From assembly GCF_006970865.1 (NCBI RefSeq), contig NZ_CP035503.1, positions 318,501-382,500 on the forward strand: a DNA stretch of 64,000 nucleotides, written 5' to 3'. Shown here piece by piece: positions 19,222-28,309 of this stretch (its first letter is position 1; each line of letters begins with the position of its first letter). Source of the stretch: Rhodoferax sediminis. GTDB lineage: Bacteria > Pseudomonadota > Gammaproteobacteria > Burkholderiales > Burkholderiaceae_C. The notes below the pieces were generated by a model, which ran no database searches, had not been told where the DNA came from, and saw nothing but the letters and a program-made list of their open reading frames with translations. A program made the position numbers and the translations under genes.

Positions 19222-21344
19222 ATCGCCAGCGGATCCACATCCACCGCCCAGCGGATCAGGCCCCGGCCTTCGGGCTGCTGCCGGGTCGCCTGCAGCACCG
19301 CGTGCCAGGCCGACAGAAAGCGCTGCAGCGCGGCGCGCGACGGGCTCTCGATCAGCATCTGCGCGCGCTCGACATTGGCAATGCGCTGAATCGTCATCGG
19401 CACCGCCGGGAACAGCGTGACCTGCGCGTAGCCTGCCAATGCCGGCTCCATCGCCGCCGCCGCCGCGCTGGCCGCATTCAAAAACCCCTGCGCCACGGCC
19501 TGCGTGCGCGCCTCGGCCCGCACCAGCGCCGCGTAGCTGAACGGCGGCAGGCCGGCCTGCTCGCGCTCGCGCAACTGCCCGGCCGCGAACGCCGGGTAGT
19601 CGTGACGCCGCAGCGCGGCAAACATCGGGTGCTGCGGGTGCAGGGTCTGAATCCACATCTCGCTGGCCGCGCTCTGGGCCGCATCGCGGCCTGCCCGGCC
19701 TGCCGCCTGCATCAGCAGGCTGAACAGCCGCTCGGGCGCGCGGAAGTCGGCGGAGAACAGCGCGCCGTCCGGATTCACCGCCGCCACCAGCGTGATGGCC
19801 CGAAAGTCGTGGCCCTTGGCAATCATCTGTGTGCCGACCAGCACATCGACCTCGCCCGCATGCACCTGCGCCAGTTGTGATTCAAGTGCGCCCTTGAGCC
19901 GGGTGGTGTCGGCGTCGATGCGCGCAATGCGCAGCGGCGCGCCCTCGGGCCACTGCACCGATACCGAATTTGGCCGCCGCACCCCGGCCAGCATCTCGGC
20001 CAGGTGTTCTTCGAGCCGCTCGGTGCCGCGCCCCAGCGGCGCAATGTCCACATTGCCGCAGCTCGGGCAGGCGCGCGGCACGCGTTCGGTGAAGCCGCAG
20101 TGGTGGCAGCGCAGCGTGCGGTCGATCTTGTGGAACACGCGGTAGGCGCTGCAGTGCGGGCATTCGCTTTTCCAGTCGCAGCTGCTGCAGGCCAGCACCG
20201 GGGCGTAGCCGCGCCGGTTCAAAAACACCATGGCCTGCTCGCCGCGCGCCACGCGCTCGGTGATGGCCTGCAGCAGCTGTGGCGAGAACACCGTCTTCTT
20301 GGGCTGCAGGCTCATGTCCACCAGGCGCACCTTGGGCAGCACGCTACCCAAGCCGATGCGCGAGGGCATCTCCAGCCGCTGGTAGCGCCCGCCCTCGGCC
20401 GCGGGGCGCGAATGGTGCCAGCTTTCCAGCGAGGGCGTGGCCGAACCGAGCAGCACCTTGGCGCCCTCGAGCCGGCCGCGGTACACGGCCAGGTCGCGCG
20501 CCGAGTAGCGCGCGCCTTCCTGCTGCTTGTAGCTCGGGTCGTGTTCTTCGTCGACCACGATCAGGCGCAGCCGCGGCAGCGACGCCAGCACCGCCATGCG
20601 CGTGCCCAGCACGATGCGCGCCACGCCGCTGTGCGCGGCCAGCCAGCTTTTCAGGCGCTGCGGGTTCGTCATGCCGCTGTGCAGCGAGACCACGGCGGCC
20701 TCGCCATAGCGGCCCGCAAAGCGCGCGCGAAAACGCGCCTCCAGTTGCGGCGTGAGGTTGATCTCCGGCACCATGACCAGCGCCTGCGCCGTGGCGTCGC
20801 GTTCCAGCAGCGCCTGCACGCAGCGCAGGTAGACCTCGGTCTTGCCGCTGCCGGTCGCGCCAAACAGCAGGAACGGCCCAGCTTCAGCATCAAATCGGGC
20901 GATAGCCCTTACCTGTTCTTCGCTGAGTGCTATTAAATCAGGAGTGGTCAAAGTGCTGTCCACCGCGCCGCCGGCCGGCCGCTTGAGCCGGCGCGCGAGT
21001 TGGGCCGCGCTCAGGTCACGCAACTGGGGCGGCAGGGCGGCCAGCGCCACCTCGCCGAGCGAGCGCTGGTAGTAGCTGGCGGCAAAGTGCACCAGTTGCC
21101 GCCAGGCAACGGTCAATGGTGCAACGCCCTCCAGCACGGCGCTGATCGCGCGGATCTCGCTCTCGGGCCGGTCCAGGCTGGCCGCGTCCAGGGCGTCCCA
21201 GACCACGCCCAAAACCTCGCGGGTGCCGAACGGCACGCGCACCAGGCTCCCCGCCGCGAGTGGAAGCTCACTCTGGTAGGTCAGCGGCCCCGCCACCGCG
21301 CTGTGTGCCGGCGTTTGCACCAGGACAGAGAGCCAATGGATCAC
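19218..21344 (-). CDS. priA: Primosomal replication restart helicase PriA
   Basis: 708-aa DEAH helicase. N-terminal 3'BD domain (~1-100), Walker A GATGSGKTEVYL (~220), DEEHDPSYKQQEGARYSARD, and a zinc-binding domain with eight Cys in pairs (CSSCDW, CPHC, CHHC, CPSC). It reloads DnaB at stalled forks. I choose the GTG at 21342-21344: AGAGG lies 6 nt upstream, and the protein then starts (M)IHWLSVLVQTPAHSAVAGPL, as expected for the family. A 16-residue upstream extension in frame is unlikely. A dispersed repeat copy lies in the linker just before Walker A (DNA 20891-20940). Confidence 0.93.
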   Translation of the reverse strand: MIHWLSVLVQTPAHSAVAGPLTYQSELPLAAGSLVRVPFGTREVLGVVWDALDAASLDRPESEIRAISAVLEGVAPLTVAWRQLVHFAASYYQRSLGEVALAALPPQLRDLSAAQLARRLKRPAGGAVDSTLTTPDLIALSEEQVRAIARFDAEAGPFLLFGATGSGKTEVYLRCVQALLERDATAQALVMVPEINLTPQLEARFRARFAGRYGEAAVVSLHSGMTNPQRLKSWLAAHSGVARIVLGTRMAVLASLPRLRLIVVDEEHDPSYKQQEGARYSARDLAVYRGRLEGAKVLLGSATPSLESWHHSRPAAEGGRYQRLEMPSRIGLGSVLPKVRLVDMSLQPKKTVFSPQLLQAITERVARGEQAMVFLNRRGYAPVLACSSCDWKSECPHCSAYRVFHKIDRTLRCHHCGFTERVPRACPSCGNVDIAPLGRGTERLEEHLAEMLAGVRRPNSVSVQWPEGAPLRIARIDADTTRLKGALESQLAQVHAGEVDVLVGTQMIAKGHDFRAITLVAAVNPDGALFSADFRAPERLFSLLMQAAGRAGRDAAQSAASEMWIQTLHPQHPMFAALRRHDYPAFAAGQLREREQAGLPPFSYAALVRAEARTQAVAQGFLNAASAAAAAMEPALAGYAQVTLFPAVPMTIQRIANVERAQMLIESPSRAALQRFLSAWHAVLQATRQQPEGRGLIRWAVDVDPLAI
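20891..20940 (-). repeat. AT-rich dispersed repeat copy within priA
   Basis: On the minus strand it begins TGATTTAATAGCACTCAGCG and ends AGGGCTATCGCCCGATTTG, with the same ATTTAATAGC head as the aceE copy and the GGGCTATCGCCC tail seen in dsbD. It is translated as part of the segment before Walker A (LIALSEEQVRAIARFD), which still aligns plausibly with the family. Confidence 0.4.
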
Positions 21345-21754
21345 ATGAAACCTCTGGTTGTCATCATTAGTTGATGTGAACTTGCGAAACAACGCTTAAG
21401 TCGTTGATTTGAAAACACTTTCAACGTCATCCCTGATTTCTGTGGATAACTTTGTTGATAGATTGGCTCAACAGCCTGCGAGGCCTTGAAAATAAAGGCT
21501 TCGGCTGGATTGCCCTTAAAAATGGCATTCATTCAAATCCATACAAATCAATAACTTACGATCGCTATTGGTTTTGTAGCATCATTATTGGGGATGCCCC
21601 TTATTTTTTGCGCCGCACCAAATTTTTTGTGCATAAGTCGGGCCGCCATAGCCAGGTTTTGTGCTACATAAAAAGTCAAAACAGGGGGTTCAGAGCGGCG
21701 TGGGGCCGGCTTTGCACGACCCCGCGCGGCCTGCAGGGCCGCGTTGCGCCTCTT
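21345..21754. other. AT-rich intergenic region between hemE and priA, with a DnaA-box match
   Basis: About 410 bp of clearly lower GC without a convincing gene. It must hold the priA promoter (minus strand). TGTGGATAA at 21441-21449 is a perfect copy, on the reverse strand, of the DnaA box TTATCCACA. A 7-bp GC hairpin (CGCGGCC/GGCCGCG, 21725-21743) lies just after the hemE stop and may act in termination, although no T-run follows it directly. A 63-codon minus-strand frame (21341-21532) overlaps the priA GTG by GTGA but has no ribosome site and unusual codon use; not called. Confidence 0.5.
21725..21743 (-). terminator. Weak candidate terminator hairpin after hemE
   Basis: CGCGGCC-TGCAG-GGCCGCG forms a 7-bp GC stem with a 5-nt loop, 12 nt after the hemE stop. 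No U-tract follows at once in the minus direction, so it may only stabilise the 3' end. Confidence 0.3.
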
Positions 21755-22882
21755 TTACCGCCGCATCTGGCGCGAACAGGCGTGCACCGCGTCCACCAGC
21801 ACGGCCACGCTCTCGGGCGGCGTGTGCTGGCTGATGCCATGCCCGAGGTTGAAGATGTGGCTCGGACCTGTCACCGGCAGGCCTGTCGCCGGGTCGATGC
21901 GGCGCTCCGTGTGCGGCGTGCCAAAGCTCTCCAGCACCTTCGCCGCCTCGGCCCGGATCTGCGCCGGCTGCGCAAACAGCACGCTCGGGTCGAGGTTGCC
22001 CTGCAGGGCCTTGCCGGGGCCGCCCACCGTGCCACCCACCACGGCGCGTGCGTGCGCCAGGCTGGCGGTCCAGTCCAGGCCCAGCACCTCGCAATCGAGC
22101 CCGCCCATCTCATCCAGCCACGGCGCGCCGCCCTTGGTGAACACGATGCGCGGAATGCGCTGGCCGTCGTGCTCGCGCTTCAGCTGCGCGAGAACCCGCG
22201 CCGTGTAGTCCAGGCTGAATTGCTGGAACGCACCGTCCGCCAGCACGCCGCCCCAGCTGTCGAAAATCATCACGGCCTGCGCGCCGGCCTCGATCTGCGC
22301 GTTCAGGTAGGCTGCCACCGCGTCGGCATTGACGGCCAGTATCCGGTGCATCAAATCAGGCCGGGCATACAGCATGGTCTTGATGAGCCGGTAATCGCTG
22401 GATCCCGCGCCCTCGACCATGTAGCAGGCCAGCGTCCAGGGGCTGCCCGAGAAGCCGATCAGCGGCACGCGGCCATCCAGGGCCTTGCGGACCGAGGTCA
22501 TTGCGTCGAACACATAGCGCAGCTTGTCCAGGTCGGGTACCTGCAGCGCGGCCACGGCGGCTTCGTCGCGCACCGGGTGCGCGAACTTCGGGCCTTCGCC
22601 CAGTGCAAACGACAGGCCCAGCCCCATCGCATCGGGCACCGTCAGAATGTCGGAAAACAAGATCGCGGCGTCCAGCGGGTAGCGCGTCAAAGGCTGCAGC
22701 GTGGCCTCGGTCGCGTAGTCCACGTTGGTGGCCATTCCCATGAAGCTGCCGGCCAGAGCGCGCGTGGCGCGGTATTCGGGCAGGTAGCGGCCGGCCTGGC
22801 GCATCAGCCAGACGGGCGTGTGGTCGGTCGCCTGGCGCAGGCAGGCGCGGAGGAAGGTGTCGTTTTGGAGCGGAGCAAACAT
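21755..22882 (-). CDS. hemE: Uroporphyrinogen decarboxylase
   Basis: 375-aa enzyme of haem synthesis that decarboxylates the four acetate side chains of uroporphyrinogen III to give coproporphyrinogen III. The signature [14 protein letters not shown] lies near residue 27, followed by [15 protein letters not shown] with the conserved catalytic Asp region; a second conserved block is [15 protein letters not shown]. Length is normal (E. coli 354). It is the gene upstream of priA on the same strand, but 410 AT-rich bases separate them, so separate promoters are likely. Confidence 0.95.
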   Translation of the reverse strand: MFAPLQNDTFLRACLRQATDHTPVWLMRQAGRYLPEYRATRALAGSFMGMATNVDYATEATLQPLTRYPLDAAILFSDILTVPDAMGLGLSFALGEGPKFAHPVRDEAAVAALQVPDLDKLRYVFDAMTSVRKALDGRVPLIGFSGSPWTLACYMVEGAGSSDYRLIKTMLYARPDLMHRILAVNADAVAAYLNAQIEAGAQAVMIFDSWGGVLADGAFQQFSLDYTARVLAQLKREHDGQRIPRIVFTKGGAPWLDEMGGLDCEVLGLDWTASLAHARAVVGGTVGGPGKALQGNLDPSVLFAQPAQIRAEAAKVLESFGTPHTERRIDPATGLPVTGPSHIFNLGHGISQHTPPESVAVLVDAVHACSRQMRR

Positions 22883-22974
22883 GGGGGGATTGTCTCAGGT
22901 GTGTGTCTTGCCATGCGCAAGCCCTGGCGTCGGCAGTCCCCAGTGCGGAGGCGCTCCGGCGCAACTGCCCGGGG

Positions 22975-23379
22975 CTACGCGCTCGCGTGCTCCACCTTGA
23001 GGCACCGGTTCTGCACCACCAGCAGGCCAGCGGCCGCGGCCTTGGCGAGGGCATCGTCGTTCTCGATGCCGAGCTGCAGCCACAGGGCCTTGGCGCCGAT
23101 GGCAATGGCCTCGTCGGCGATGGGTGGAATCTCTTCGCTGTGGCGGAACACGTTGACCAGCTCGATGCGCTCGTGGCGCGCGGCCTCGCTCAGGGTGGCA
23201 TAGGCTTTCTCGCCGAGCACCTCGCGCGCGTTCGGATTCACGGGCACGATGCGCCAGCCGTGCGCCTGCATGTACTGCGCCACCTCGTGGCTGGCGCGGT
23301 GCGGCTTGGGCGACAGGCCGACCACGGCGACGGTGCGGCAGCTGGCGAGGATCTTTTGAATGGATTCGGATTCGGTCAT
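22975..23379 (-). CDS. CoA-binding (YccU-like) domain protein
   Basis: 134-aa single-domain protein with a Rossmann-type CoA-binding fold: VAVVGLSPKPHRASHEVAQYMQAHGWRI then the PVNPNA turn and EIPPIADEAIAIGAKALWLQLG near the C-terminus. This matches the succinyl-CoA-synthetase-alpha-like CoA_binding family (E. coli YccU). It binds CoA; its physiological role is unknown. It lies 92 bp upstream of hemE and 39 bp downstream of the sensor kinase gene on the same strand. Confidence 0.88.
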   Translation of the reverse strand: MTESESIQKILASCRTVAVVGLSPKPHRASHEVAQYMQAHGWRIVPVNPNAREVLGEKAYATLSEAARHERIELVNVFRHSEEIPPIADEAIAIGAKALWLQLGIENDDALAKAAAAGLLVVQNRCLKVEHASA

Positions 23380-23418
23380 GGCGGCCAGTTTAGTGCCTGC
23401 GGCTGCGGTTCGCCGGCG

Positions 23419-24786
23419 TCAAGCGGCGCGAAAGCGCAGGGTTACGACAAAGTGCCGGTCCACGCCCCAGCCAAAGCGCATGTCGCCCTGGTGCGCGCGC
23501 ATGACTTCCTCGGCGATGGACAAACCCAGGCTGGCGCCGAGACGGTTGCCGCCGCGCGCGGAAAACGGCTTGCGGATGCGCTCCCAGTCGTCCTCCGGGA
23601 TGCCGGGGCCATCGTCTTCGACCTCCAGCGCCCAGCGGCTGCCGCTGCGCCGGATGGTCATGTGCAGCAGGGTCTTCGCGCCGTATTTGAGCGCGTTGTC
23701 GAGCACGTTCTTGAGGGCCTCGCGCAGGCTGACCGGGTCGCCCAGGATCAGGCACGAGTGTTCCGGCGCGTGCAGCGCGATGTCGAGGTGGCGCTGGGCG
23801 TGGTGCGAGAGCATGTCGGTCATTTGCTCGCGCGCGAGGCTGGCCAGATCGACGGTCTCGAGCGAAGCCGAATCGGCCCGGTGCTGCACCATGGCGTGAT
23901 TGATCAGCTGGTTCACTAGCTCGCCCAGGTGGTGCGTCAGCTCCTGCAGCCGCGCCTGGTGCTGCGCGCGGCCTGCGTCGTCATGCTGCATGGACAGCAG
24001 TTCCATTTGCGACAGCAGTGCCGCCACAGGCGTGCGCAGCTGGTGCGCCGCGTCACCGATGACACGGCGCATCAGCGCGCGGTGCACGCCCAGGCGGCGC
24101 ATGAACTCGTTGATCGAGGCCACCAGCACATGGATCTCGGCCGGTACTTCCTGCGTGAGCGGCGACAGATCGTTCAGGTCGCGGCGCTGGATGGCGGCGC
24201 CTATTTGTTTCAATGGCGCCAGCGCCTGATACAGCGTGAACAGCGCCGCGATCAGCGTCAGCAGCCCCATCACGAGGATCACCACAGACGCGTTGGTGCC
24301 CAGATTCTTGGCGAACGATGCGCGCGCGTTGTTGGTCTGGGCCAGGATCACCACCGCCCAGGGGTTGGGACCCGCGACCGGCATGCGCCGGCCGACAAAG
24401 GCAATGCTCACGGGCAATTCGAGGTACGTGCCTTGAACCACCACGGGTCCCTGGATCAGCTTCTTCCATGGGATGGCCGGCCGGAAGTCGGCGTCGCCCG
24501 CGACCACGCGGCCCTCGGGGCCGAGCACGACGTAGAACACCTGGTCGTTGGCGGTCAGCATGGAAAAGGCCGAAATGGGCGCATCCACATTGACCGTGCC
24601 GTTCTGGTACCAGGTGTTCTCGGCGATCTGCAGCGCGCTACCGGTCAGGATGCGGTCGTAGGCGTCGTTCGCCGCGAGCCTGGTGGAGAGCACGATGGCC
24701 ACCAGCAGCACCAGCCCGCTGATGGCCAGCACCAGGCCGACGCGCAGCGCCAGCCGGGTGTAGAGCGAACGCCCCAGCAGGGTCAC
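23419..24786 (-). CDS. TctE-like sensor histidine kinase
   Basis: 455-aa membrane kinase. TM1 (~14-34), a periplasmic sensor region with the 2CSK-like N-terminal domain (~35-160), TM2 (~165-187), HAMP-like linker, H-box GDAAHQLRTPVAALLSQ (His at ~248), and an HATPase domain with N box NVLDNALKYG and G boxes DDGPGIPEDD and GASLGLSI. The layout matches TctE, the sensor for tricarboxylates. Its start overlaps the regulator's end by 4 bp. The divergent genes next door encode an ABC importer rather than TctCBA, so the signal may be that importer's substrate (inference). Confidence 0.9.
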   Translation of the reverse strand: MTLLGRSLYTRLALRVGLVLAISGLVLLVAIVLSTRLAANDAYDRILTGSALQIAENTWYQNGTVNVDAPISAFSMLTANDQVFYVVLGPEGRVVAGDADFRPAIPWKKLIQGPVVVQGTYLELPVSIAFVGRRMPVAGPNPWAVVILAQTNNARASFAKNLGTNASVVILVMGLLTLIAALFTLYQALAPLKQIGAAIQRRDLNDLSPLTQEVPAEIHVLVASINEFMRRLGVHRALMRRVIGDAAHQLRTPVAALLSQMELLSMQHDDAGRAQHQARLQELTHHLGELVNQLINHAMVQHRADSASLETVDLASLAREQMTDMLSHHAQRHLDIALHAPEHSCLILGDPVSLREALKNVLDNALKYGAKTLLHMTIRRSGSRWALEVEDDGPGIPEDDWERIRKPFSARGGNRLGASLGLSIAEEVMRAHQGDMRFGWGVDRHFVVTLRFRAA

Positions 24787-25448
24787 GGCAGCACGACCTG
24801 GTAGCCCAGCCCGCGCAGGGTGCGGATCTCGAAGTGCGCCCCCGCCAGCTTCTTGCGCAGGCGCGCGATGTACTGCTCCACCGTGTTGGCATTCGGGTTG
24901 TCGTCCAGCGTGAACAGCTTGTCGAGCAGCTCGTCCTTGCCGTAAATGCGCCCCGGACGCGAGATGATGATCTCCAGCAGCGTCACCTCGCGGCGCGTGA
25001 GCTCGAGCGGCACGCCGTCGATGCGTACCGTGCGGCTCTTGCGGTCCAGCGTCAGGTTGGCGCAGCTCAGCAGGTTGGTCGAATCGCCGCCGACGCGGCG
25101 CAGCAGCACGCGGATGCGCGCCTCCAGTTCGCGAAAGTCAAACGGCTTGATCAGGTAGTCGTCGGCGCCCAGGTCCAGCGCCTTCACGCGCTCCTCGATT
25201 TCGGCGCAGGCCGTGAGCATCAGCACCTGGGTGCGCAGCGGCACATTGCGCACGCGCTCTAGCAGCGCGTAGCCGTCCAGCCCCGGCAGCATGACGTCCA
25301 GGACGATGAGGTCGTAGTGGTCCGCCACCACCATCGCGGCGGCCTTGGCACCGTCGGCCTCCCAGTCCACCGTGTGACCGAGCCGCACCAGGTGCGCGCT
25401 GATGGCGTGCGCCACGTCTACCGAGTCTTCGACCAACAGCACGCGCAT
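24783..25448 (-). CDS. TctD-like OmpR-family response regulator
   Basis: 221-aa regulator. Receiver domain with MRVLLVEDS (acidic pocket) and phospho-acceptor Asp51 in LIVLDVMLPGLDGY; C-terminal winged helix (~125-221) with TRREVTLLEIIISRPGRIYGKDELLDKLF and an EQYIARLRKKL recognition helix. The ATG at 25446-25448 gives TctD length; an upstream in-frame extension of 50 residues is rejected. It is cotranscribed with the kinase (4-bp overlap). The 89-bp gap to the divergent ABC operon is the obvious target. Confidence 0.9.
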   Translation of the reverse strand: MRVLLVEDSVDVAHAISAHLVRLGHTVDWEADGAKAAAMVVADHYDLIVLDVMLPGLDGYALLERVRNVPLRTQVLMLTACAEIEERVKALDLGADDYLIKPFDFRELEARIRVLLRRVGGDSTNLLSCANLTLDRKSRTVRIDGVPLELTRREVTLLEIIISRPGRIYGKDELLDKLFTLDDNPNANTVEQYIARLRKKLAGAHFEIRTLRGLGYQVVLP

Positions 25449-25537
25449 GGAGGAGGCCTTTGGGGGTTCAGGTTCATTACAGGTTCGCAGACTAGCATTG
25501 CCGCACAGACACAAGAGCGAAATTTTAGGAGACAAGC

Positions 25538-26338
25538 ATGAGTCACGATGATCGCGCCGGCCCGGACGCAGGCGCCGCTTCGAGCACGCCCGCGCCACTG
25601 CTGGAAATCGACAACGTCACCCTACAGTACAAGACCAGCGAGCATCTGGTCACGGCGACCAGGCAGGTCAGCTTCAAGGTCTATCCGTCGGACCGCTACA
25701 TTCTGCTCGGCCCCTCGGGCTGCGGGAAGTCCACGCTGCTGAAAGCCATCGGCGGCTACATGGCGCCCGTGCATGGGTCCATTCGCCTCAAGGGCCAGAC
25801 CGTCACGCAGCCGGGGCCGGACCGCATGATGGTGTTCCAGGAGTTCGACCAGTTGCTGCCCTGGAAGACGGTGCGCCAGAACGTCGAGTTCGCGCTGCAC
25901 GCCAGCGGGCGCCTGAAGGGCCAGGAAGCCGCCGAGCGCGCCGCCTACTACATCGAAAAAGTCGGGCTGGCCGGATTCATCGACAGCTACCCGCACACGC
26001 TCTCGGGCGGCATGAAGCAGCGCGTCTCGATCGCGCGCGGCATGGCCATGGAGCCCGACGTGCTGCTGATGGACGAGCCCTTTGCCGCGCTCGACGCGCT
26101 GACGCGCCGCAAGATGCAGGACGAGCTCTTGCGCTTGTGGGACGACACGCGTTTCACCGTGCTGTTCGTCACGCACTCCATCGAAGAAGCGATCCGCATC
26201 GGCAACCGCATCCTCCTGCTGTCGCCGCATCCGGGCCAGGTCAAGGCCGAGCTCAACAGCGTGCCCGCCGGCGAGATGGGCACGGCGAGCCAGGCCCAAC
26301 TGGAAACCCGCATCAACGACATGCTGTTCGCGCACTGA
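25538..26338 (+). CDS. NitT/TauT-family ABC transporter ATPase
   Basis: 266-aa ABC ATPase. Walker A LGPSGCGKSTLLKAIGG (~57-73), Q-loop VFQEFDQLLPWKT, signature LSGGMKQRVSIARGMAM, Walker B LLMDEPFAALDAL and H-switch FVTHSIEEAIRIG. These are typical of the nitrate/sulfonate/taurine group. First gene of a three-gene importer operon, GGAGA 8 nt before its ATG, divergent from the TctDE-like genes. Ligand unknown. Confidence 0.92.
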   Translation: MSHDDRAGPDAGAASSTPAPLLEIDNVTLQYKTSEHLVTATRQVSFKVYPSDRYILLGPSGCGKSTLLKAIGGYMAPVHGSIRLKGQTVTQPGPDRMMVFQEFDQLLPWKTVRQNVEFALHASGRLKGQEAAERAAYYIEKVGLAGFIDSYPHTLSGGMKQRVSIARGMAMEPDVLLMDEPFAALDALTRRKMQDELLRLWDDTRFTVLFVTHSIEEAIRIGNRILLLSPHPGQVKAELNSVPAGEMGTASQAQLETRINDMLFAH

Positions 26339-26346
26339 GGCTTGAC

Positions 26347-27237
26347 ATGACCACATCTACCACTGCGACAACTTCCATCGAGCCCTTCGTTCGTCCCGAG
26401 TTCGTGCTCGACACCCAGCGTCCTGAGACGACGGAAGTTTTGCGCCCCCTGACGGTGTTCGAATCGCTGTACCGCCTGGGCTGGCTGCGCAAGGCCGTCA
26501 TCCTGGCCGTGCTCGCCGTCATCTGGGAAATCTACGGCCGCTGGCTCAATAACCCGCTGCTGTTTCCGAGCTTTTCCGAGACCGTGCGCGCCTTTGGCGA
26601 AGGCATCGCCAGCGGCGTGCTGCTGGAGCGCGCCGCCGTGTCGCTGCAAACCCTGTTGATCGGCTACGGCCTGGGCATTGCGCTGGCCGCGCTGCTGACC
26701 ACGGTGGCGATCAGTTCGCGCATGGGCACCGACCTGCTGGAGACCCTGACCTCGATGTTCAACCCGCTGCCTGCCATTGCGCTGCTGCCGCTGGCGCTGA
26801 TCTGGTTCGGCCTGGGCACGGGCAGCATCATCTTCGTGCTGGTGCACTCGGTGCTGTGGGCCGTGGCGCTGAACACGCACGGCGGCTTTCGCTCGGTGTC
26901 CAGCACCTTGCGCATGGTCGGCCAGAACTATGGCCTCAGGGGTTTCTCGCTGGTCGGCTCCATCCTGATCCCCGCGGCCTTCCCGAGCATCCTGACGGGG
27001 TTGAAGGTGGGCTGGGCCTTTGCCTGGCGCACGCTGATCGCAGCCGAGCTGGTGTTCGGCGTGTCTTCGGGCAAGGGCGGCCTGGGCTGGTACATCTTTG
27101 AAAACCGCAATCAACTGGAGACCGCCAACGTTTTCGCGGGCCTGTTCTTCGTGATCATCATTGGCCTGGTGGTCGAGAATTTTGTTTTTGCCACGATTGA
27201 AAAACGCACCATTCACCGCTGGGGCATGCAGCACTGA
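26347..27237 (+). CDS. NitT/TauT-family ABC transporter permease
   Basis: 296-aa permease of the BPD transporter type, with six or so helices. The EAA-like loop is visible as AVALNTHGGFRSVSSTLRMVGQNYGLRG, followed by LIPAAFPSILTGLKVGWAFAWRTLIAAEL, the usual coupling region. The ATG at 26347 lies 8 bp after the ATPase gene's stop; a longer reading would overlap that gene. Partner of the ATPase at 25538 and the binding protein at 27289. Confidence 0.92.
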   Translation: MTTSTTATTSIEPFVRPEFVLDTQRPETTEVLRPLTVFESLYRLGWLRKAVILAVLAVIWEIYGRWLNNPLLFPSFSETVRAFGEGIASGVLLERAAVSLQTLLIGYGLGIALAALLTTVAISSRMGTDLLETLTSMFNPLPAIALLPLALIWFGLGTGSIIFVLVHSVLWAVALNTHGGFRSVSSTLRMVGQNYGLRGFSLVGSILIPAAFPSILTGLKVGWAFAWRTLIAAELVFGVSSGKGGLGWYIFENRNQLETANVFAGLFFVIIIGLVVENFVFATIEKRTIHRWGMQH

Positions 27238-27288
27238 GCGCCGCGCCACCCACCACCTTTTCGACAACGTAAAACAGGAGACTTGAGA

Positions 27289-28305
27289 ATGAAACGACGT
27301 GTATTTACCACCGCGGTCGCCGCCGGTGCGCTGGCCTTGTCCACCTTCGCGGGCAGCGCCCATGCGGAAGTATCCGCCATCCGCATCTCGCACGGCTACG
27401 GCATTCTGTACCTGCCGCTGATGGTCATGCGCGACCAGCAACTGATCGAGAAGCAGGCCAAGAAAATGGGCCTGGGCGACGTCAAGACCACCTGGCTCAC
27501 GCTCGACGGCGGCAACGTCATCAATGACGCCATGCTGGCCGGCAACCTCGACATCGCCGGCACCGGCGCGCCCGGCTTCATCACGCTGTGGTCCAAGGCG
27601 CAGGGCATCCCGCGCTCGGAAGTCATCGGCCTGGGGGCACTGAGCACCTCGTCGCTCTGGCTCAACACCAACAACCCCAACGTCAAGTCGCTGAAGGATT
27701 TCACGGCCAAGGACAAGATCGCCATTCCTGGCATCAAGACCTCGCTGTCGGCCGTGGTGCTGCAGATGGCGGCGGCCAAGACCTTTGGCATCGAGAACTA
27801 TGCCAAGCTCGATCCGCTCACGGTGAGCCTGAGCCACCCCGACGCGGTCGGCGCGCTGCTGGGCGGCAAGACCGAGATCACGGCGCACTTCACCTCGCCG
27901 CCGTTCTCGTACCAGGAAGCCAAGGACCCGAAGATCACGCGCGTGCTGAACTCGTCGGACCTGCTTGGCAACATCACGCTCGACGTGGTGTTCGCGCCCA
28001 GGCAGTTCACCGAGGCCAACCCCAAGCTGACGGCGGCCTTCATGGCGGCGCAGGAGGAGGCCAACGCCTATATTGCCGCGAATCGCAAGGGCGCGGCCGA
28101 GACCTTTCTGCGCATCTCCAAGATCAAGATGACCCAGCCCGAGGTGGAGCAGATCCTGGCCGACAAGGACACCCAGTTCAGCACCACGCCCGATGGCCTG
28201 ATGAACTACGTGACCTTCATGGACAAGGCCAAGACCATCAAGACGCGGCCCGCGAAATGGTCGGACATGTTCGTGCCGGCGTTCCAGACCCGCAAGGGCA
28301 GCTAA
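27289..28305 (+). CDS. NitT/TauT-family periplasmic binding protein
   Basis: 338-aa SsuA/NMT1-like binding protein. It has a basic N-terminus and signal peptide (~1-26, ending GSAHAEV), then AIRISHGYGILYLPLMVMRDQQL, a typical first strand/helix. The GGNVINDAMLAGNLDIAGTG segment is the usual ligand cleft. The ATG at 27289 has AGGAG 8 nt upstream. Third gene of the importer operon. Relatives bind sulfonates, nitrate, thiamine precursors or aromatics; the ligand is not readable. It ends 4 bp from the convergent dsbD stop. Confidence 0.9.
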   Translation: MKRRVFTTAVAAGALALSTFAGSAHAEVSAIRISHGYGILYLPLMVMRDQQLIEKQAKKMGLGDVKTTWLTLDGGNVINDAMLAGNLDIAGTGAPGFITLWSKAQGIPRSEVIGLGALSTSSLWLNTNNPNVKSLKDFTAKDKIAIPGIKTSLSAVVLQMAAAKTFGIENYAKLDPLTVSLSHPDAVGALLGGKTEITAHFTSPPFSYQEAKDPKITRVLNSSDLLGNITLDVVFAPRQFTEANPKLTAAFMAAQEEANAYIAANRKGAAETFLRISKIKMTQPEVEQILADKDTQFSTTPDGLMNYVTFMDKAKTIKTRPAKWSDMFVPAFQTRKGS

Positions 28306-28309
28306 GTTT

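Noticed and set aside
20004..20936. Plus-strand 310-codon frame opposite priA
   Set aside because: His/Arg/Ala-rich shadow of PriA; no domain.
21341..21532. 63-codon minus-strand ORF overlapping the priA start by GTGA
   Set aside because: No ribosome site, AT-rich unusual codon use and no recognisable domain; the overlap alone is weak evidence.
26137..26346. 70-codon upstream extension of the ABC permease, and similar long readings before dihydropyrimidinase, DoxX, DUF1254 and the aminotransferase
   Set aside because: Each extension overlaps the preceding gene or recombinase debris in another frame; an internal ATG with better placement gives the family's usual N-terminus.
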